Assembly: GCA_963971575.1 (NCBI GenBank)
Contig: OZ020616.1
Coordinates: forward strand, 40,700,250-40,764,249
Direction of reading: 5' to 3'
DNA: 64,000 nt
Source of the DNA: Liopterus haemorrhoidalis
Lineage: Eukaryota; Arthropoda; Insecta; Coleoptera; Dytiscidae
In this document: piece after piece, positions 44,290-54,239 of the stretch
How positions within the stretch are numbered: position 1 is the first letter of the stretch
How the letters are laid out: every line of letters begins with the position of its first letter
The notes under the pieces: generated by a model
What the model saw: only the letters and a program-made list of their open reading frames with translations
Told to the model about the DNA's origin: nothing
Databases searched by the model: none
Position numbers and translations under genes: made by a program

Positions 44290-45165
44290 TATTGAAAAAA
44301 TCCGAATTTTATTGTTATTAGCGTAAAGTACAGACTTGGTACTTATTTATGAAATATGATATCAGCCAAATGCCCTCCACGACTCCACTAACATGATACC
44401 ATTTTTTTAGTGAAGTTTTTCGTAATCGATTCCAATAAATACGGTTCGATTTCAGCAATTGCAGTTTTGATGTTCTTTTTAGGGTTTTGTAGGTATGACC
44501 AAAAAACCCTTATAACGTCATTTTGTCGCAGAGAATAGCCCCAGAGAAAAAAGTCTAATGGGGTTAGATCGCAAGACCTCGCTGGTCAATTGATGTCACC
44601 CTTCTGAGAGACAACATGACCAAGAAATTTGGTTTTTAATTAAAGTGAGTGTTTCACTGTGCCGTGTGACATGTGGCTCCATCCTGTTGAAACCGCATGC
44701 CATTTAAGTTCAAATCGTTGGTTTCATTGAAAAAAAGTTGTTTAGCATTTCCCGATAGCGTACACCATTGGCAGTAACAACCTTACCAGCTTCGTCCTCA
44801 AAAAAGTACGGGCCAAAGATTCCTCCATGCCCTAATGCACACCAAACAGTGCATTTTTGTGGTTGCATTGGTTTTTGTTGAATGAAATGTGGATTTTCAC
44901 CACCCCAGATGCGACAATTTTGGTGATTAACAAACCCATTGAAAAGAAAATGAGCTTCATCGCTCCATATGATTTTTTTTTTGCAAAAATCAGCATCAAC
45001 TTCTGTGTTTTCTAAAACCCAGTCCACAAATGTATGGCGTTTCTGGTGGTCTGCTGATGAATTTGCAATGTGTTTAGATACCAACTGTAAAAATGCAAAC
45101 TTCCAACATTCACTGAACGAAAATGGCCCGCAATTCAAATCCCGGAGTCCAATTTGGATCACCCT
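44290..45165 (-). pseudogene. DD41D-like (mariner superfamily) transposase, broken
   Basis: On the minus strand a 150-codon frame carries KIIWSDEAHFLFNGFVNHQN (first Asp) and GHGGIFGPYFFEDEAGKVVT, closely like the transposase at 59.3 kb. It then loses frame. MRFQQDGATCHTA (second Asp) and LTPLDFFLWGY (third Asp) follow in other frames. The second-to-third Asp distance is about 40 residues, as in rosa-type DD41D elements. The N-terminal DNA-binding half is missing, and no terminal repeats were found. Confidence 0.78.
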
Positions 45166-45530
45166 TGTGAGAAAGACGAGATAAGTGACTCACTTGGAGA
45201 AAAACCTAAAAACTAAAGGTTAAATATTGCTACTAAGAATAGGACAGACTGGAAAATAATTCTTGAAAAAGCCAGAAAGACATCTCGAAAAGGATGACGA
45301 GCCAAAATTAATGATGAAGCTGTTTTTATTTTCTTAAGTTTTGTCTTTTCAAGGTCTGGTTAAGGGTGGAATACTTATCTGCCGGTTAACCATAGAAATT
45401 CACAGCAAAAAAAAAAAAAACCTAACTACTAGTTATCACTAATCAATACATAACCGAAGATGAAAATAAGATCTTAATAATATTAATTGAATTAGTTGAA
45501 GGCACTCGTTGAAACATTTTAAAAAAGTAT
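45166..45530. other. Intergenic, nothing recognised
   Basis: Contains a poly-A run near 45406-45420. No gene or element is defined. Confidence 0.4.
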
Positions 45531-45532
45531 AT

Positions 45533-45725
45533 AAATAAAAACACTCGGTTTATTGTTTCAAAAAAATTATTTATATTTATTATCTTGTTTGTTGTACCTA
45601 CTTGCGGGTATATACATATCAGTTATGTATGTGATCTATTTATTCTGAAGATGACTTTGTAAGTCGAAATACGTATAAATACAGTAAATACATTTTTTGA
45701 AACAATAAACCGAGTGTTTTTATTT
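45533..45725. mobile_element. 193-bp element with perfect 33-bp inverted repeats
   Basis: AAATAAAAACACTCGGTTTA and 13 more bases at 45533-45565 are exactly complemented at 45693-45725. The interior holds a hammerhead-like core. The start AAAACACTCGGT is shared with the 157-bp units at 39942-40447. No clear target duplication was found. Confidence 0.75.
45638..45686 (+). ncRNA. Hammerhead-ribozyme-like motif
   Basis: CTGAAGA (45645-45651), one extra T, GACTT, loop TGT, AAGTC, then GAAA (45666-45669). Stem II is perfect. AUACGUAU after GAA forms a minimal self-complementary stem III, followed by an AUA cleavage-type triplet. AATA after it pairs with TATT directly before CTGAAGA as stem I. As at 3.6 kb, one extra base before stem II departs from the consensus. 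Activity is untested. Confidence 0.45.
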
Positions 45726-46744
45726 TTAAACTTTAAGATCTTAATGTTCTTAAATAATGTTTTCAGCCAGTACATTTATTCATTTCTTTTTTTTTTAATT
45801 TTGCTAGGCGTCTGTTATATTCTCATATAAATTTTTTTGCATCACGGAAATAACTAATATGAAATTAGTAGCAAATTGTCCAATTAATGCACGGAACTAA
45901 CCATACGTGCAGTTTCCGTAAAATGAACGTCAACAGAACTGCAAGTCTGAATGTAGCTGCCGGATGAACATATATTCACAAAGGAAGCTTTTTTACGATC
46001 GGTCAGTCGAGAAAAACTAAATTTATTGACCTAAAGATATATTTTTCATTTCCGCAGGTATTGTAATTTTAATTTATATGTGATATATTACTTGTGTTGT
46101 AACAAAAAATCAGCAAAATTGGAAAAATTCCGAAGCACGTTGGGATAAAAAATAAATAAACAGAAAACTAGTGATTCAACTTAGGGAAAGAGAATTAACT
46201 GTTGTGATGCATTTTATTTAAATTATAGTGAAACTTGCATGGATTCCTGTTGCTTCCATTTTCTTAAAAATGCCGTGTTATTTGGTCCAGGAATTATAGT
46301 AGCGCGCAAGAGTGGTTTTATTCGACATGCTGTTGGACATATAATAATAATAATAGTAATCTATTTTGCTCAGTTAATCATTACGATGATATATGAGAAG
46401 TCAGGAACTTAAAATACAGGTCTAAAATACTTATAAACCAGTGGCAGAGGGAGACCTCCGATAGACTTGCCCTCCCATAAAAAAAAATAATAATAATAAA
46501 AAAAAATACATAAAAAAAAAAAAAATTTTAATTTAAAAGAATATTTAGGTAAATATTCAAAAATACGTCAAATTATGTCCTATACAAATTTTTGTCCAAG
46601 GCTTGGTTTACTAGTTACGAATTTTTTTAAATTTCAAAGTTTAATAACTTCTGTTTCCGGTTTTGGATTTTAATAAAAAACAATAGGGTTCTTCCCAATT
46701 ATTAGGAGAATTTTTTAATACCAAATCGAACTCTTTAAATTAAA

Positions 46745-46965
46745 CCATTTTTGAGTTATCGTGTATACACACTCACAGACACACACACAGACACACACAC
46801 ACAGACACACACACATGCGGACGGCACTTCGAAATTAGGTTTTTTGGATTGCCTGGACCATGAAACGTGGTCATCAATCAAAATCTCGACATCGAAAATT
46901 TTCGCGATTACAATACTTGCCCCTTATATATATTAAGGTCGGGCAAGTAAAAATTATTATTACAG
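46745..46965 (-). repeat. Repeat related to the (GTCY)n family, with (CA)n core
   Basis: Reading minus, TTTTTACTTGCCCGACC then ATATATAAGGGGCAAGTATT, a CGAGATTTTGAT block, a (GT)n tract and GTGTATACACGATAAC follow the same plan as copies at 38.1 and 57.8 kb. The tandem core is GTGTCT/GTGT instead of GTCY. Confidence 0.55.
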
Positions 46966-47780
46966 TCATATAATCATTTACGGAATACAATAATTAATTA
47001 TCTGTCATTAGAAAAATTAAATTAAATTAAAATAAAATTAAAACATAATTAAAATAGTAAAATAATCAATACATTAAAATAAGTTTAAATAAATGAATGG
47101 TAAAATTAATAAAAACATTATATTTGTTCGTAGAGTCATTTTCAACGGTTTGTTACCATCAGAATTAGAGATGGACATATCGTCTCAGTGCGCGGAACCA
47201 GGTCAATGGATATAATGTAATTTACTGAATCGGTTCAATAAACGGTTCCCCGAGAATTAGCTTCTCAGAATATCAGCCCGTTTCCCCACTTTTTTTTTTT
47301 TTTTTCAACGAAGTTGTAAATTTCCAATATACACGTGGAAAAAGGCTCTACCATTGCAAAATTATGGCAACACCATCACAAATTAATCATAGAAAAGCTT
47401 TCATTTTCTTGAAAAATACCTATAAATACAAATAAACATAATTTCGTTTAAGTACAAACGCTGCTATTGGCATGCATTTGAGGCGACGAATCACGCTTTG
47501 TATTTATTTATACAGGCGAGCCAAATCAAAACTGGCTCTGGTTTCAGACGGTTTGAAGGCCTCCACAGGGTTGGCGGGGATAGCGGGTGGTTATTTCATG
47601 TGGTAGAATTACATTAATACAAGCCAGCTTGATTTTGGCACGTTAGTTTGAGGTACGGTTGCATGTAGAAAGCATTGCGTATTATAGTGTGTTTTTTACT
47701 GTATCCTGTCGTGTGTGTGTGTTGTTTTGTATTACTATTAGAAATAAACAGTATCAGTAGCCCTTTGAAAAAACATTTTT
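46966..47780. other. Intergenic, nothing recognised
   Basis: Contains AT-rich tandem AAATT/AAAATT words at 47020-47060 and a poly-T run near 47291. No gene is visible. Confidence 0.4.
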
Positions 47781-47784
47781 TTCG

Positions 47785-48240
47785 TATTTCCTCGAGGAAA
47801 AACTCGAAATAAAACAACTGGGAAGACCACTACCGGATTTTAACATTTCAAAAAAGAACGTTTCTGGGTCTGCTTCTAAGACACGAACAAGAAAATTGAA
47901 TAGACACATTTACTTAAAGAACAATTGGATTTGTGGATGCGACGAAAAGCAAGCATTTTTTTGTTTTCATTACGTTTTATTTGGAAGAGAATTAACATGG
48001 ACGAAGAACGGTATTACGGATTTAGTGCACATCTGGGAAAAAATTAAAACGCATGAGAAATCGAAGGTACATATGAACAATGTTTTTAGTTTTTCTATGC
48101 TTGGCAAATCAAATATTTTAACCCAGTTGAACTTAGCCTATAAAAACGCAATAGTAGAATACAACGAAAGAGTTGACAAAATGTATGTTTTAAGCATAAT
48201 CAAAAATTGTATTCGATTTACAAGACACCCTGCTACCTGA
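47785..48240 (+). pseudogene. hAT transposase N-terminus (TTF-type zinc finger)
   Basis: The frame, with no good ATG, reads EKLEIKQLGRPLPDFNISKK, NNWICGCDEKQAFFCFHYVL and KIKTHEKSKVHMNNVFSFSM. EKLEIKxLGRPxPD, then W-x-CGC...FC-x-x-C-x-LF and HEKSxxH, is the TTF-type zinc finger at the start of ZMYM1-like hAT transposases. It would bind the element ends. One zinc ligand is changed (C to H in CFHYVLF). The frame stops at 48240, about 150 residues into a protein of usually 600 or more. The catalytic and dimerisation parts are absent. Confidence 0.72.
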
Positions 48241-48439
48241 TATTTTGGTAAGTCACTTCCATTTAATTTAAGTATCCATATTAAGGTAGATAAGTACCTG
48301 CGATAAGTACTTAATGCATTTATCATTTTTAAATGACTTCTCCATTTGTCTACATTAAATTTTTTTGTCGATGTTTTTTTAATGGGTAATAAACAAGGTA
48401 GTAAATTATTGCAAGCTGAGCTGATTCAAAACTTTGTGT

Positions 48440-48499
48440 AAAATGGGGAGAGGGTAGAGGATTGGCCCTACCACTTAATATTGTCACGAGCCGCCACTG
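48440..48499 (-). mobile_element. hAT-type right terminus
   Basis: The complement reads CAGTGGCGGCTCGTGACAAT, a common insect hAT end. It may belong to the hAT fragment 200 bp upstream. A CAGTGGCAG word at 46439 could be a left end, but its 8-bp flank does not match. Confidence 0.5.
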
Positions 48500-49381
48500 C
48501 TAGAGGTTGTTTTGCCGCTGTGATCAAATAATTGCACGGTCAAAACCGCTCATTCGCTCTAGGCATAAAAATTAGTACAAAAGGGTCATTGTCCAGAACA
48601 TCTGTTTATACAAACAGAAAAAAGATAGTGTTGTGATTCTTAGGTTATTTTTGTGCTATGGAGCTATCATAAATAAGGCGTTGGTCTCATACAAATAAGG
48701 TTTACTAAATTTTTACTGTAACTGTCTTTTAATGGCATAGTTATGAGGGTTTCGCGTACTACATTTTAACACCTCAGCATTCAGAATCTATAAAAAAATA
48801 TGTTTTATATATTTGACGTCAATCAAAAATGTTAAACTTTGATCAAATGCTCTGTATCTTCGATACGTGGTACTTAAATCCCAATTTGTTTTGTCTGTTT
48901 TCATTTCTTGTTCTGTTGTTTTTCCTGTAATTTTTATATTGTACGAAAATGTAAACTCACCATAATTACTAATCGTTTTGAAAATAAATGGAATTGGATC
49001 ACTTACCTGAAAAAAAGAGAAAGATAATTAATTAAAAACATTGACATTTTATCAATACTAAACAAATTATAAAGTAAGAAGTTTGTTTGAGAACAGAATT
49101 CTCCTGAGTTTAAATGTCTGTATGATTGATTTTACGAAGATATAAATTTGCACCAATGCCTTCTAAATAATATTCAAGGTTCTATGTCTTTGATATTGTT
49201 TAGAACAGTAATTATTATTATTTTACTGGGAACTCGGGTAATATCCCAGAAAACACAGTTATAACGGCTGAAACAAAGTAACGGCTCTGCTTCAGTTGTT
49301 GCAGGTCATTCCGAATTGTCGTATTGCAGAAGATGTGCATCATGCCTCGTACATATTGATGCAACAAAACGGCGAACGGAT
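48500..49381. other. Intergenic, nothing recognised
   Basis: No supported frames. The last bases are the target of the Harbinger copy. Confidence 0.45.
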
Positions 49382-49526
49382 TGCCGGGTTTACATTATAA
49401 TAATAATAATAATAATAATAGCCTTTATTACATTACCTATTTACAATATATTTTTAGTAAGGTTATAACAAATATAATTAGTACAATTTTATTTTAATTT
49501 AATTTTATATTTATTTATTTCTTTTC

Positions 49527-52500
49527 TCAGGTAAGTTGAGCCCATTTTTGAGCATAGGCCTCCCCTGCTTTTTTCCATTCTAGTTTATTCGTAGCATTCT
49601 TTTGCCAGAATATTCCTGCTTCCGCTACTACACTATCCACCCATCTTTTTCTAGGTCTTCCTTTCTTTCTTTTTCCATCAGATGGAAACCAATTTGTGGT
49701 TTTTAGTGTCCACCTATCATCTCTCATTCTTGCCACATGACCTGCCCACTTCCATTTTTGCATATTTGCGGCTATAAGCACGTCTTTAGCTTTTGTTTTT
49801 TGCCTTATTATGTCGTGCCGTATTTTATCTTTTAGTTTCACACCCACTATACTTCTTTCCATCGCCCTTTGACAAACTTTTATTTTGTTGGCTTGTCTTT
49901 TTGTCAGCGACCACGTTTGGCTACCGTAGGTTAGGATAGGCATAATACAAGTATTCAGTACTTTGGTTTTTAAATTTACTGATATATTACCTTTCATAAT
50001 CTTTTTCAGGGACCAAAAACCTTTCCAGGCTTTTGAAATCCGGGTATTAACTTCCTTTGTTTGGCTGTCACTGAATGATATTAATTGGCCCAAGTATGAA
50101 TATTCTGTCACTATTTCAAGAATGTTGTCGTCAATATTTATCACAGGTGTTGTGTGCAGATTAGATAGTATTTTAGTTTTTTCCATGTTGATTTGTAGGC
50201 CTGCTTCGGCGCTTGCTGTACATAGTTGGGAGAGCATTTCTTGGAGATTTTGTTCTGTTTCTGCAAATAGCGCTATATCGTCAGCAAATCGTAAATTTGT
50301 CAGAATGGACTTGTTAATTTTTATGCCGTATTTTTTAATGTCTATATGTCGAAATACTGATTCCAAAGCGCAGTTAAACAGTTTTGGTGAAAGCGGGTCG
50401 CCCTGTTTTACACCTCTCTGTACCATAAATGGCTCCCCCAACTTTTCTAATGATATTTTTGCAGTGTTTTCATGGTATATATTCTTAATTAATCTTATAT
50501 ATTTCTGTTCAACATCTTGATCAGCTAGCGATTTCCAAATATAGTGGTGTTCGAGTGAATCGAATGCTTTGCTGTAGTCGACGAAGGCTATCAGAAGAGG
50601 TTTGTTGAATTCGGTGTATTTTTCAATGATTTGCTTCATCGTGTGTAGGTGGTCGGTGGTAGAAAATCCGCTTCTAAAACCTGCTTGATCGTGTGGTTGT
50701 TGTTCATCCAAAACATGTGTCATTCTATTAAGAAGTATTTTGCTAAAAAGTTTATATATGTTTGAGGTTAAGCTAATGGGTCTGTAGTTTTTTATGTCTG
50801 CCTGGTCGCCTTTCTTATGCAGCAATATAATTTTAGACTCCTTCCATTGTCGTGGGATATATTCTTCTTCTAATATTTTATTAAAAATGCTTCTTAAGAC
50901 AGGTGTTATATTTTCTTTGCCTAATATTATTAGCTCATTTGGGATGTGATCAAGACCTGGACTTTTTTCATTCTTGAGTGACTTTATTGCTTCTTTTATT
51001 TCACAGTCCATTATGGGTGGTATGTTGTCCTCGTTATGCAAATCAACTTGAGTAGTATCGCTGTTTAGTTCATCATTTGTAAGTGCACTTTTGTATAGTT
51101 TGGTATAGAACTCAGTTGCAGTTTTCATTATACTAGAGCGGTTATATTCTTTTTGACCATTGTTGTTTTTTAGTGTTGTTATCCAGGTTTTTTCTTGATT
51201 CATTGCTTTATTAATTCTTTTTATTGATCCTCTATTTTGTAATTCTTCATTTATTATATTTTCTTCGTGGTTTATTAAATTGTTTCTTATTTCTTTTCTT
51301 ACTAATTTTTGTATTTCCGCAAGTTCCGCTCTATCATTCGTAGTCTTTTTTCTTTTGTTCTTAATTTTTTCCCTTTTTTGTATTAATTGCAATGTATTTT
51401 GCGTTAATTTATTTTTATTTATTTTTTCTACTTTATTTTCTTTAATTTTCTTGCTAATATTGTTTAGAGTTTTTTGAAGTTGCAATTCCAGAGTATTGTA
51501 GAGATTTTGTATGTCATTGCCATCGACGATTGGTGGAATTATGATGTTCAGGTTATTCTTCAGTTCAGCGTTGACAAGGGGCTTGGTATTTGATGGAAAG
51601 TTGGTTGGGATGTTTGTACCATAATTAATTCTAGATTTTTTCTTATTTTCAGTACTAATGGTTGCTCTGACTAGTCTGTGGTTAGTATAAAAATAAAATT
51701 GATTTAGAACCTCTATATTTAATAATTTTCTTATGTCGTTCATTAATATGTAATCAATTTCATTTTTTACTGTCCCATTAGGCGAGAGCCATGTCCACTT
51801 TTTTGACATTCTTTTTTTGAAAAGAGTATTAGTTAATATTAATCTATTTTCTACTGCAAAGTGAATTAGTTGCTCACCTCTATCATTACGCTGTCCGTGT
51901 CCAAACTGTCCCATTGTTGTCCCTTCGAATTCTCTTTTTTCTCCTATTTTACAGTTAAAGTCCCCGAGTATAATTCGGTATTTTGTGTTACATAGATTAA
52001 TAGCTATCCTAAGTTCTTCGTAGAAGTGACTGAGTGTGCTCTCATCATGCTTGGAAGTGGGGGCATAGGCTTGTACAATGGAATACGTTTCCTCCTTATT
52101 GAACTCAAGCTTCAGAACTGCAACTCGGTCCGAGATACCTATTATATCTGTTATATTATTTTTATACTTCTTGTTTATTAAAAATCCTACTCCGTATAAT
52201 CCTTTTATTATTCCTTTGTAATATAAAATATATTTTTTGCGTTCAATAATTTTTTCTCCTTGTCTTCGAACTTCAGCTAGTCCTAGTATATCGCATTTGA
52301 TGTGCTGTAATGCATTTTCTAGCTCTAACAATTTTTCTTCATTGGAAAGTGTGGTTACGTTTAGAGTTGCTATATATAATTTATTTGTAGTTTTCCTTGT
52401 TCTGGTTGAGTCTATGATTTTTCTGGCTGGTATTGATGCTGATGCTGTAGCTTGGGGGTTTTGGTCATTATTGTCCACGGTGACCAACCGGCTTGGACAA

Positions 52501-52616
52501 TTGTTTAAGTTTTTTTGAATATTTTTTTTATTTTGGTTTATGGTTTGTGATTTATTATCTCTCGTTACCTGATTCGTTGCGTTGTTTGTCTTCGTTGTTT
52601 CCTCTTTTTTCGACAC
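49527..52616 (-). CDS. LINE ORF2: endonuclease and reverse transcriptase
   Basis: It would nick target DNA and copy the element RNA at the nick. The APE-type endonuclease spans residues about 75-320: LYIATLNVTTL, ILGLAEVRRQGE (metal-binding Glu), RIILGDFNCKIG, NEIDYILMN and a final TNHRLV. Usual relatives have SDH there, so the Asp next to the catalytic His is Asn. The reverse transcriptase spans about 540-840: NYRPISLTSNIYKLFSKIL, FVDYSKAFDSLEH, RGVKQGDPLSPKLFN, and LRFADDIALF with FADD near 776-779. The C-terminus has WKWAGHVARM and KGRPRKRWVDS. The first codon of the frame as drawn is GTG, and the first ATG lies inside the endonuclease (TTMGQFG). The frame is the same as ORF1, nine bases downstream, so readthrough is the likely route of expression. 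Confidence 0.93.
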   Translation of the reverse strand: MSKKEETTKTNNATNQVTRDNKSQTINQNKKNIQKNLNNCPSRLVTVDNNDQNPQATASASIPARKIIDSTRTRKTTNKLYIATLNVTTLSNEEKLLELENALQHIKCDILGLAEVRRQGEKIIERKKYILYYKGIIKGLYGVGFLINKKYKNNITDIIGISDRVAVLKLEFNKEETYSIVQAYAPTSKHDESTLSHFYEELRIAINLCNTKYRIILGDFNCKIGEKREFEGTTMGQFGHGQRNDRGEQLIHFAVENRLILTNTLFKKRMSKKWTWLSPNGTVKNEIDYILMNDIRKLLNIEVLNQFYFYTNHRLVRATISTENKKKSRINYGTNIPTNFPSNTKPLVNAELKNNLNIIIPPIVDGNDIQNLYNTLELQLQKTLNNISKKIKENKVEKINKNKLTQNTLQLIQKREKIKNKRKKTTNDRAELAEIQKLVRKEIRNNLINHEENIINEELQNRGSIKRINKAMNQEKTWITTLKNNNGQKEYNRSSIMKTATEFYTKLYKSALTNDELNSDTTQVDLHNEDNIPPIMDCEIKEAIKSLKNEKSPGLDHIPNELIILGKENITPVLRSIFNKILEEEYIPRQWKESKIILLHKKGDQADIKNYRPISLTSNIYKLFSKILLNRMTHVLDEQQPHDQAGFRSGFSTTDHLHTMKQIIEKYTEFNKPLLIAFVDYSKAFDSLEHHYIWKSLADQDVEQKYIRLIKNIYHENTAKISLEKLGEPFMVQRGVKQGDPLSPKLFNCALESVFRHIDIKKYGIKINKSILTNLRFADDIALFAETEQNLQEMLSQLCTASAEAGLQINMEKTKILSNLHTTPVINIDDNILEIVTEYSYLGQLISFSDSQTKEVNTRISKAWKGFWSLKKIMKGNISVNLKTKVLNTCIMPILTYGSQTWSLTKRQANKIKVCQRAMERSIVGVKLKDKIRHDIIRQKTKAKDVLIAANMQKWKWAGHVARMRDDRWTLKTTNWFPSDGKRKKGRPRKRWVDSVVAEAGIFWQKNATNKLEWKKAGEAYAQKWAQLT

Positions 52617-52637
52617 CTTTAGTTGCTACTGGTCGCC
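52611..52637 (-). promoter_or_regulatory. Candidate stop-codon readthrough signal between ORF1 and ORF2
   Basis: The minus strand reads GGC-GAC-CAG-TAG-CAA-CTA-AAG. UAG followed by CAA-CUA fits the UAG-CAR-YYA motif that drives 1-5% readthrough in tobamovirus-type RNAs. The frame is open on both sides, and no stop separates it from ORF2. A chance nonsense mutation of CAG in a formerly single ORF is the alternative. Confidence 0.6.
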
Positions 52638-53480
52638 AAAAATTCGTATATCATAGTAAGAACCTCTGCCTGGAATGGAGTTCGTTCTCTTCCTGTTGGA
52701 AGTTTTTGGTTGTTTCATTACTCTTTTGATTTCTTCATTTGTAGGCAATGGTAGCTGTTCTCCTTTCTTCGGACTCTCTTCTTCTGAGAGCATGCGTTTT
52801 TTCTCGTTCTTATTTTGGTTATCTTGTTTTGGATTGACTTCTTCGTCATCTACAATTTCGATTAATTTGTCATATTTAAGAATAATTTTTTTGCCTTTTT
52901 TTCTTTGTTCTTTCATGATAGGTATAAGCATCTTTCTTCTTTCCAAAACTTTTTTGGGGAAGTCATCTGATATAATGATATTGCTTTGTTTTAATTTACG
53001 TGTATTTTTCATAATTTCTTTTTTCTTTTCTAGTGTTGTTAATGCCACTACAATAGGTCTAATATTATTTTCCTTCTTTCTTCCAATTCTGTATATAAAA
53101 TCTATATCTTTGCTGTTTACCTGAGTTTCCATATTGTTCGCTATAATATCTGTAATTAGCGACATTAGCTCGCCCTGGGTTTTTTCATTTTCTTCTACTT
53201 GATAGAATATTATGTTTTTCCTACGTAATTCCTTGTCCTGGTGTTCTTGATTTTTTTCTAATTCTTCTATTTTTTTGTTCTGCTCATGTATTTGAGTTTC
53301 TTGTTCCAGAATCATTTTTTCTTGTTTTGTGATCTTTTGTTTCAGTTCTTTTTGATTTTCCTCAATAGCTTGAAATTTTACTTCAAAAGTTTCTTTAATT
53401 GTGAGAATTTCTTCTTTCATATCTTTTTTTAAATCTAAACGTAGTTCTAATAACAATTTTTTCATCTTTTCTTCGTCCAT
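52626..53480 (-). CDS. LINE ORF1: coiled-coil RNA-binding protein
   Basis: The 284-residue protein begins at ATG 53478-53480, with an in-frame TAA a few codons upstream. Residues about 1-90 are a highly charged coiled coil (KITKQEKMILEQETQIHEQN) for self-association. Residues about 95-205 resemble the L1 ORF1-type RNA-recognition and C-terminal domains: RRKNIIFYQVEENEKTQ, FIYRIGRKKENNIRPIVVAL, IIISDDFPKKVLERRKMLIP and KIILKYDKL. The tail is basic (KKRMLSEEESPKKG). It should coat the element RNA and escort it with ORF2. It ends ...IFGDQ-UAG. Confidence 0.88.
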   Translation of the reverse strand: MDEEKMKKLLLELRLDLKKDMKEEILTIKETFEVKFQAIEENQKELKQKITKQEKMILEQETQIHEQNKKIEELEKNQEHQDKELRRKNIIFYQVEENEKTQGELMSLITDIIANNMETQVNSKDIDFIYRIGRKKENNIRPIVVALTTLEKKKEIMKNTRKLKQSNIIISDDFPKKVLERRKMLIPIMKEQRKKGKKIILKYDKLIEIVDDEEVNPKQDNQNKNEKKRMLSEEESPKKGEQLPLPTNEEIKRVMKQPKTSNRKRTNSIPGRGSYYDIRIFGDQ

Positions 53481-54239
53481 TGTTTATAATTCACTGATCT
53501 ATTACTTACTGTATGTATGCAACTTTTATAGTACTTGTGTAGTGCGGGTGGTAGTATCAAAAAAGATCGGGCGTCACAGATTCAGTTTAGTTCCCCCTTT
53601 ACTCAATTCAAGTTGGAACCCAAATCTGTGCTAGCTAGATCTATTTTCTACTATTCTATAATAGATGTCGCTTTATTGAAAAAAACCCATTCGCTCTTAT
53701 CAGTTTTTAATTATTTTAATTATAACCTAAAAAACTTTTATGATAAATATAGATATTGTAATTATTACTTTAAAAAAGGATACACTTGATATTGAGCAAG
53801 GATAACAGTTTCAGTTGCTCCTTGTATATTATGAATCGTATTCAAAGCACACTTTTTATTTTTTTTAACGCAATTTCTTCAATATTCGACGATTTTTGTC
53901 ACACTCCAAAACCAACAAACACTCACAATCTTTAAACGTATCTATTACATTGGTAGAGTATAAGTGCTAGTAACTAGCACAAGTAACTATAAACTGGTTA
54001 CTATCCCTGTGTAAGCAGTTCACAATGTTACTAGTAGAGTACTAGCTTCTAGTAGTTGCGCTAGGATAGCAGCTAGTTCGTCGACGTATTTATTAACTAC
54101 CATCTTTTCCCCCACTACGCAAAATTAATTCATTTTAAATTGGCGGCAAGCGGTAACTTGTCATAACATTTCACTGATCATTTATTTACTGATAACTGAT
54201 CATTTATTTACATAAATTGCGTAACATTGATTTGTCAAT

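Larger units (their letters stand above)
49397..53944 (-). mobile_element. Full-length LINE with two open reading frames
   Basis: The target duplication TTACATT sits at 49390-49396 and 53945-53951. The 3' end (low coordinates) is an (ATT)n tail at 49397-49423. It has a 464-bp 5' UTR, ORF1 (284 codons) and ORF2 (1029 codons), both open. The size of 4548 bp and the intact frames indicate a recent insertion. The endonuclease-reverse transcriptase type is close to insect RTE-like elements. Confidence 0.92.

Noticed and set aside
46439..48499. A complete 2-kb hAT bounded by CAGTGGC ends
   Set aside because: The 8-bp flanks TTATAAAC and CTAGAGGT do not match, and the ends diverge after nine bases.
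49963..50520. 185-codon plus-strand frame
   Set aside because: Antisense shadow of LINE ORF2.
52675..53124. 149-codon plus-strand frame, hydrophobic
   Set aside because: Antisense shadow of ORF1; its membrane-like look comes from complementing Lys/Glu codons.
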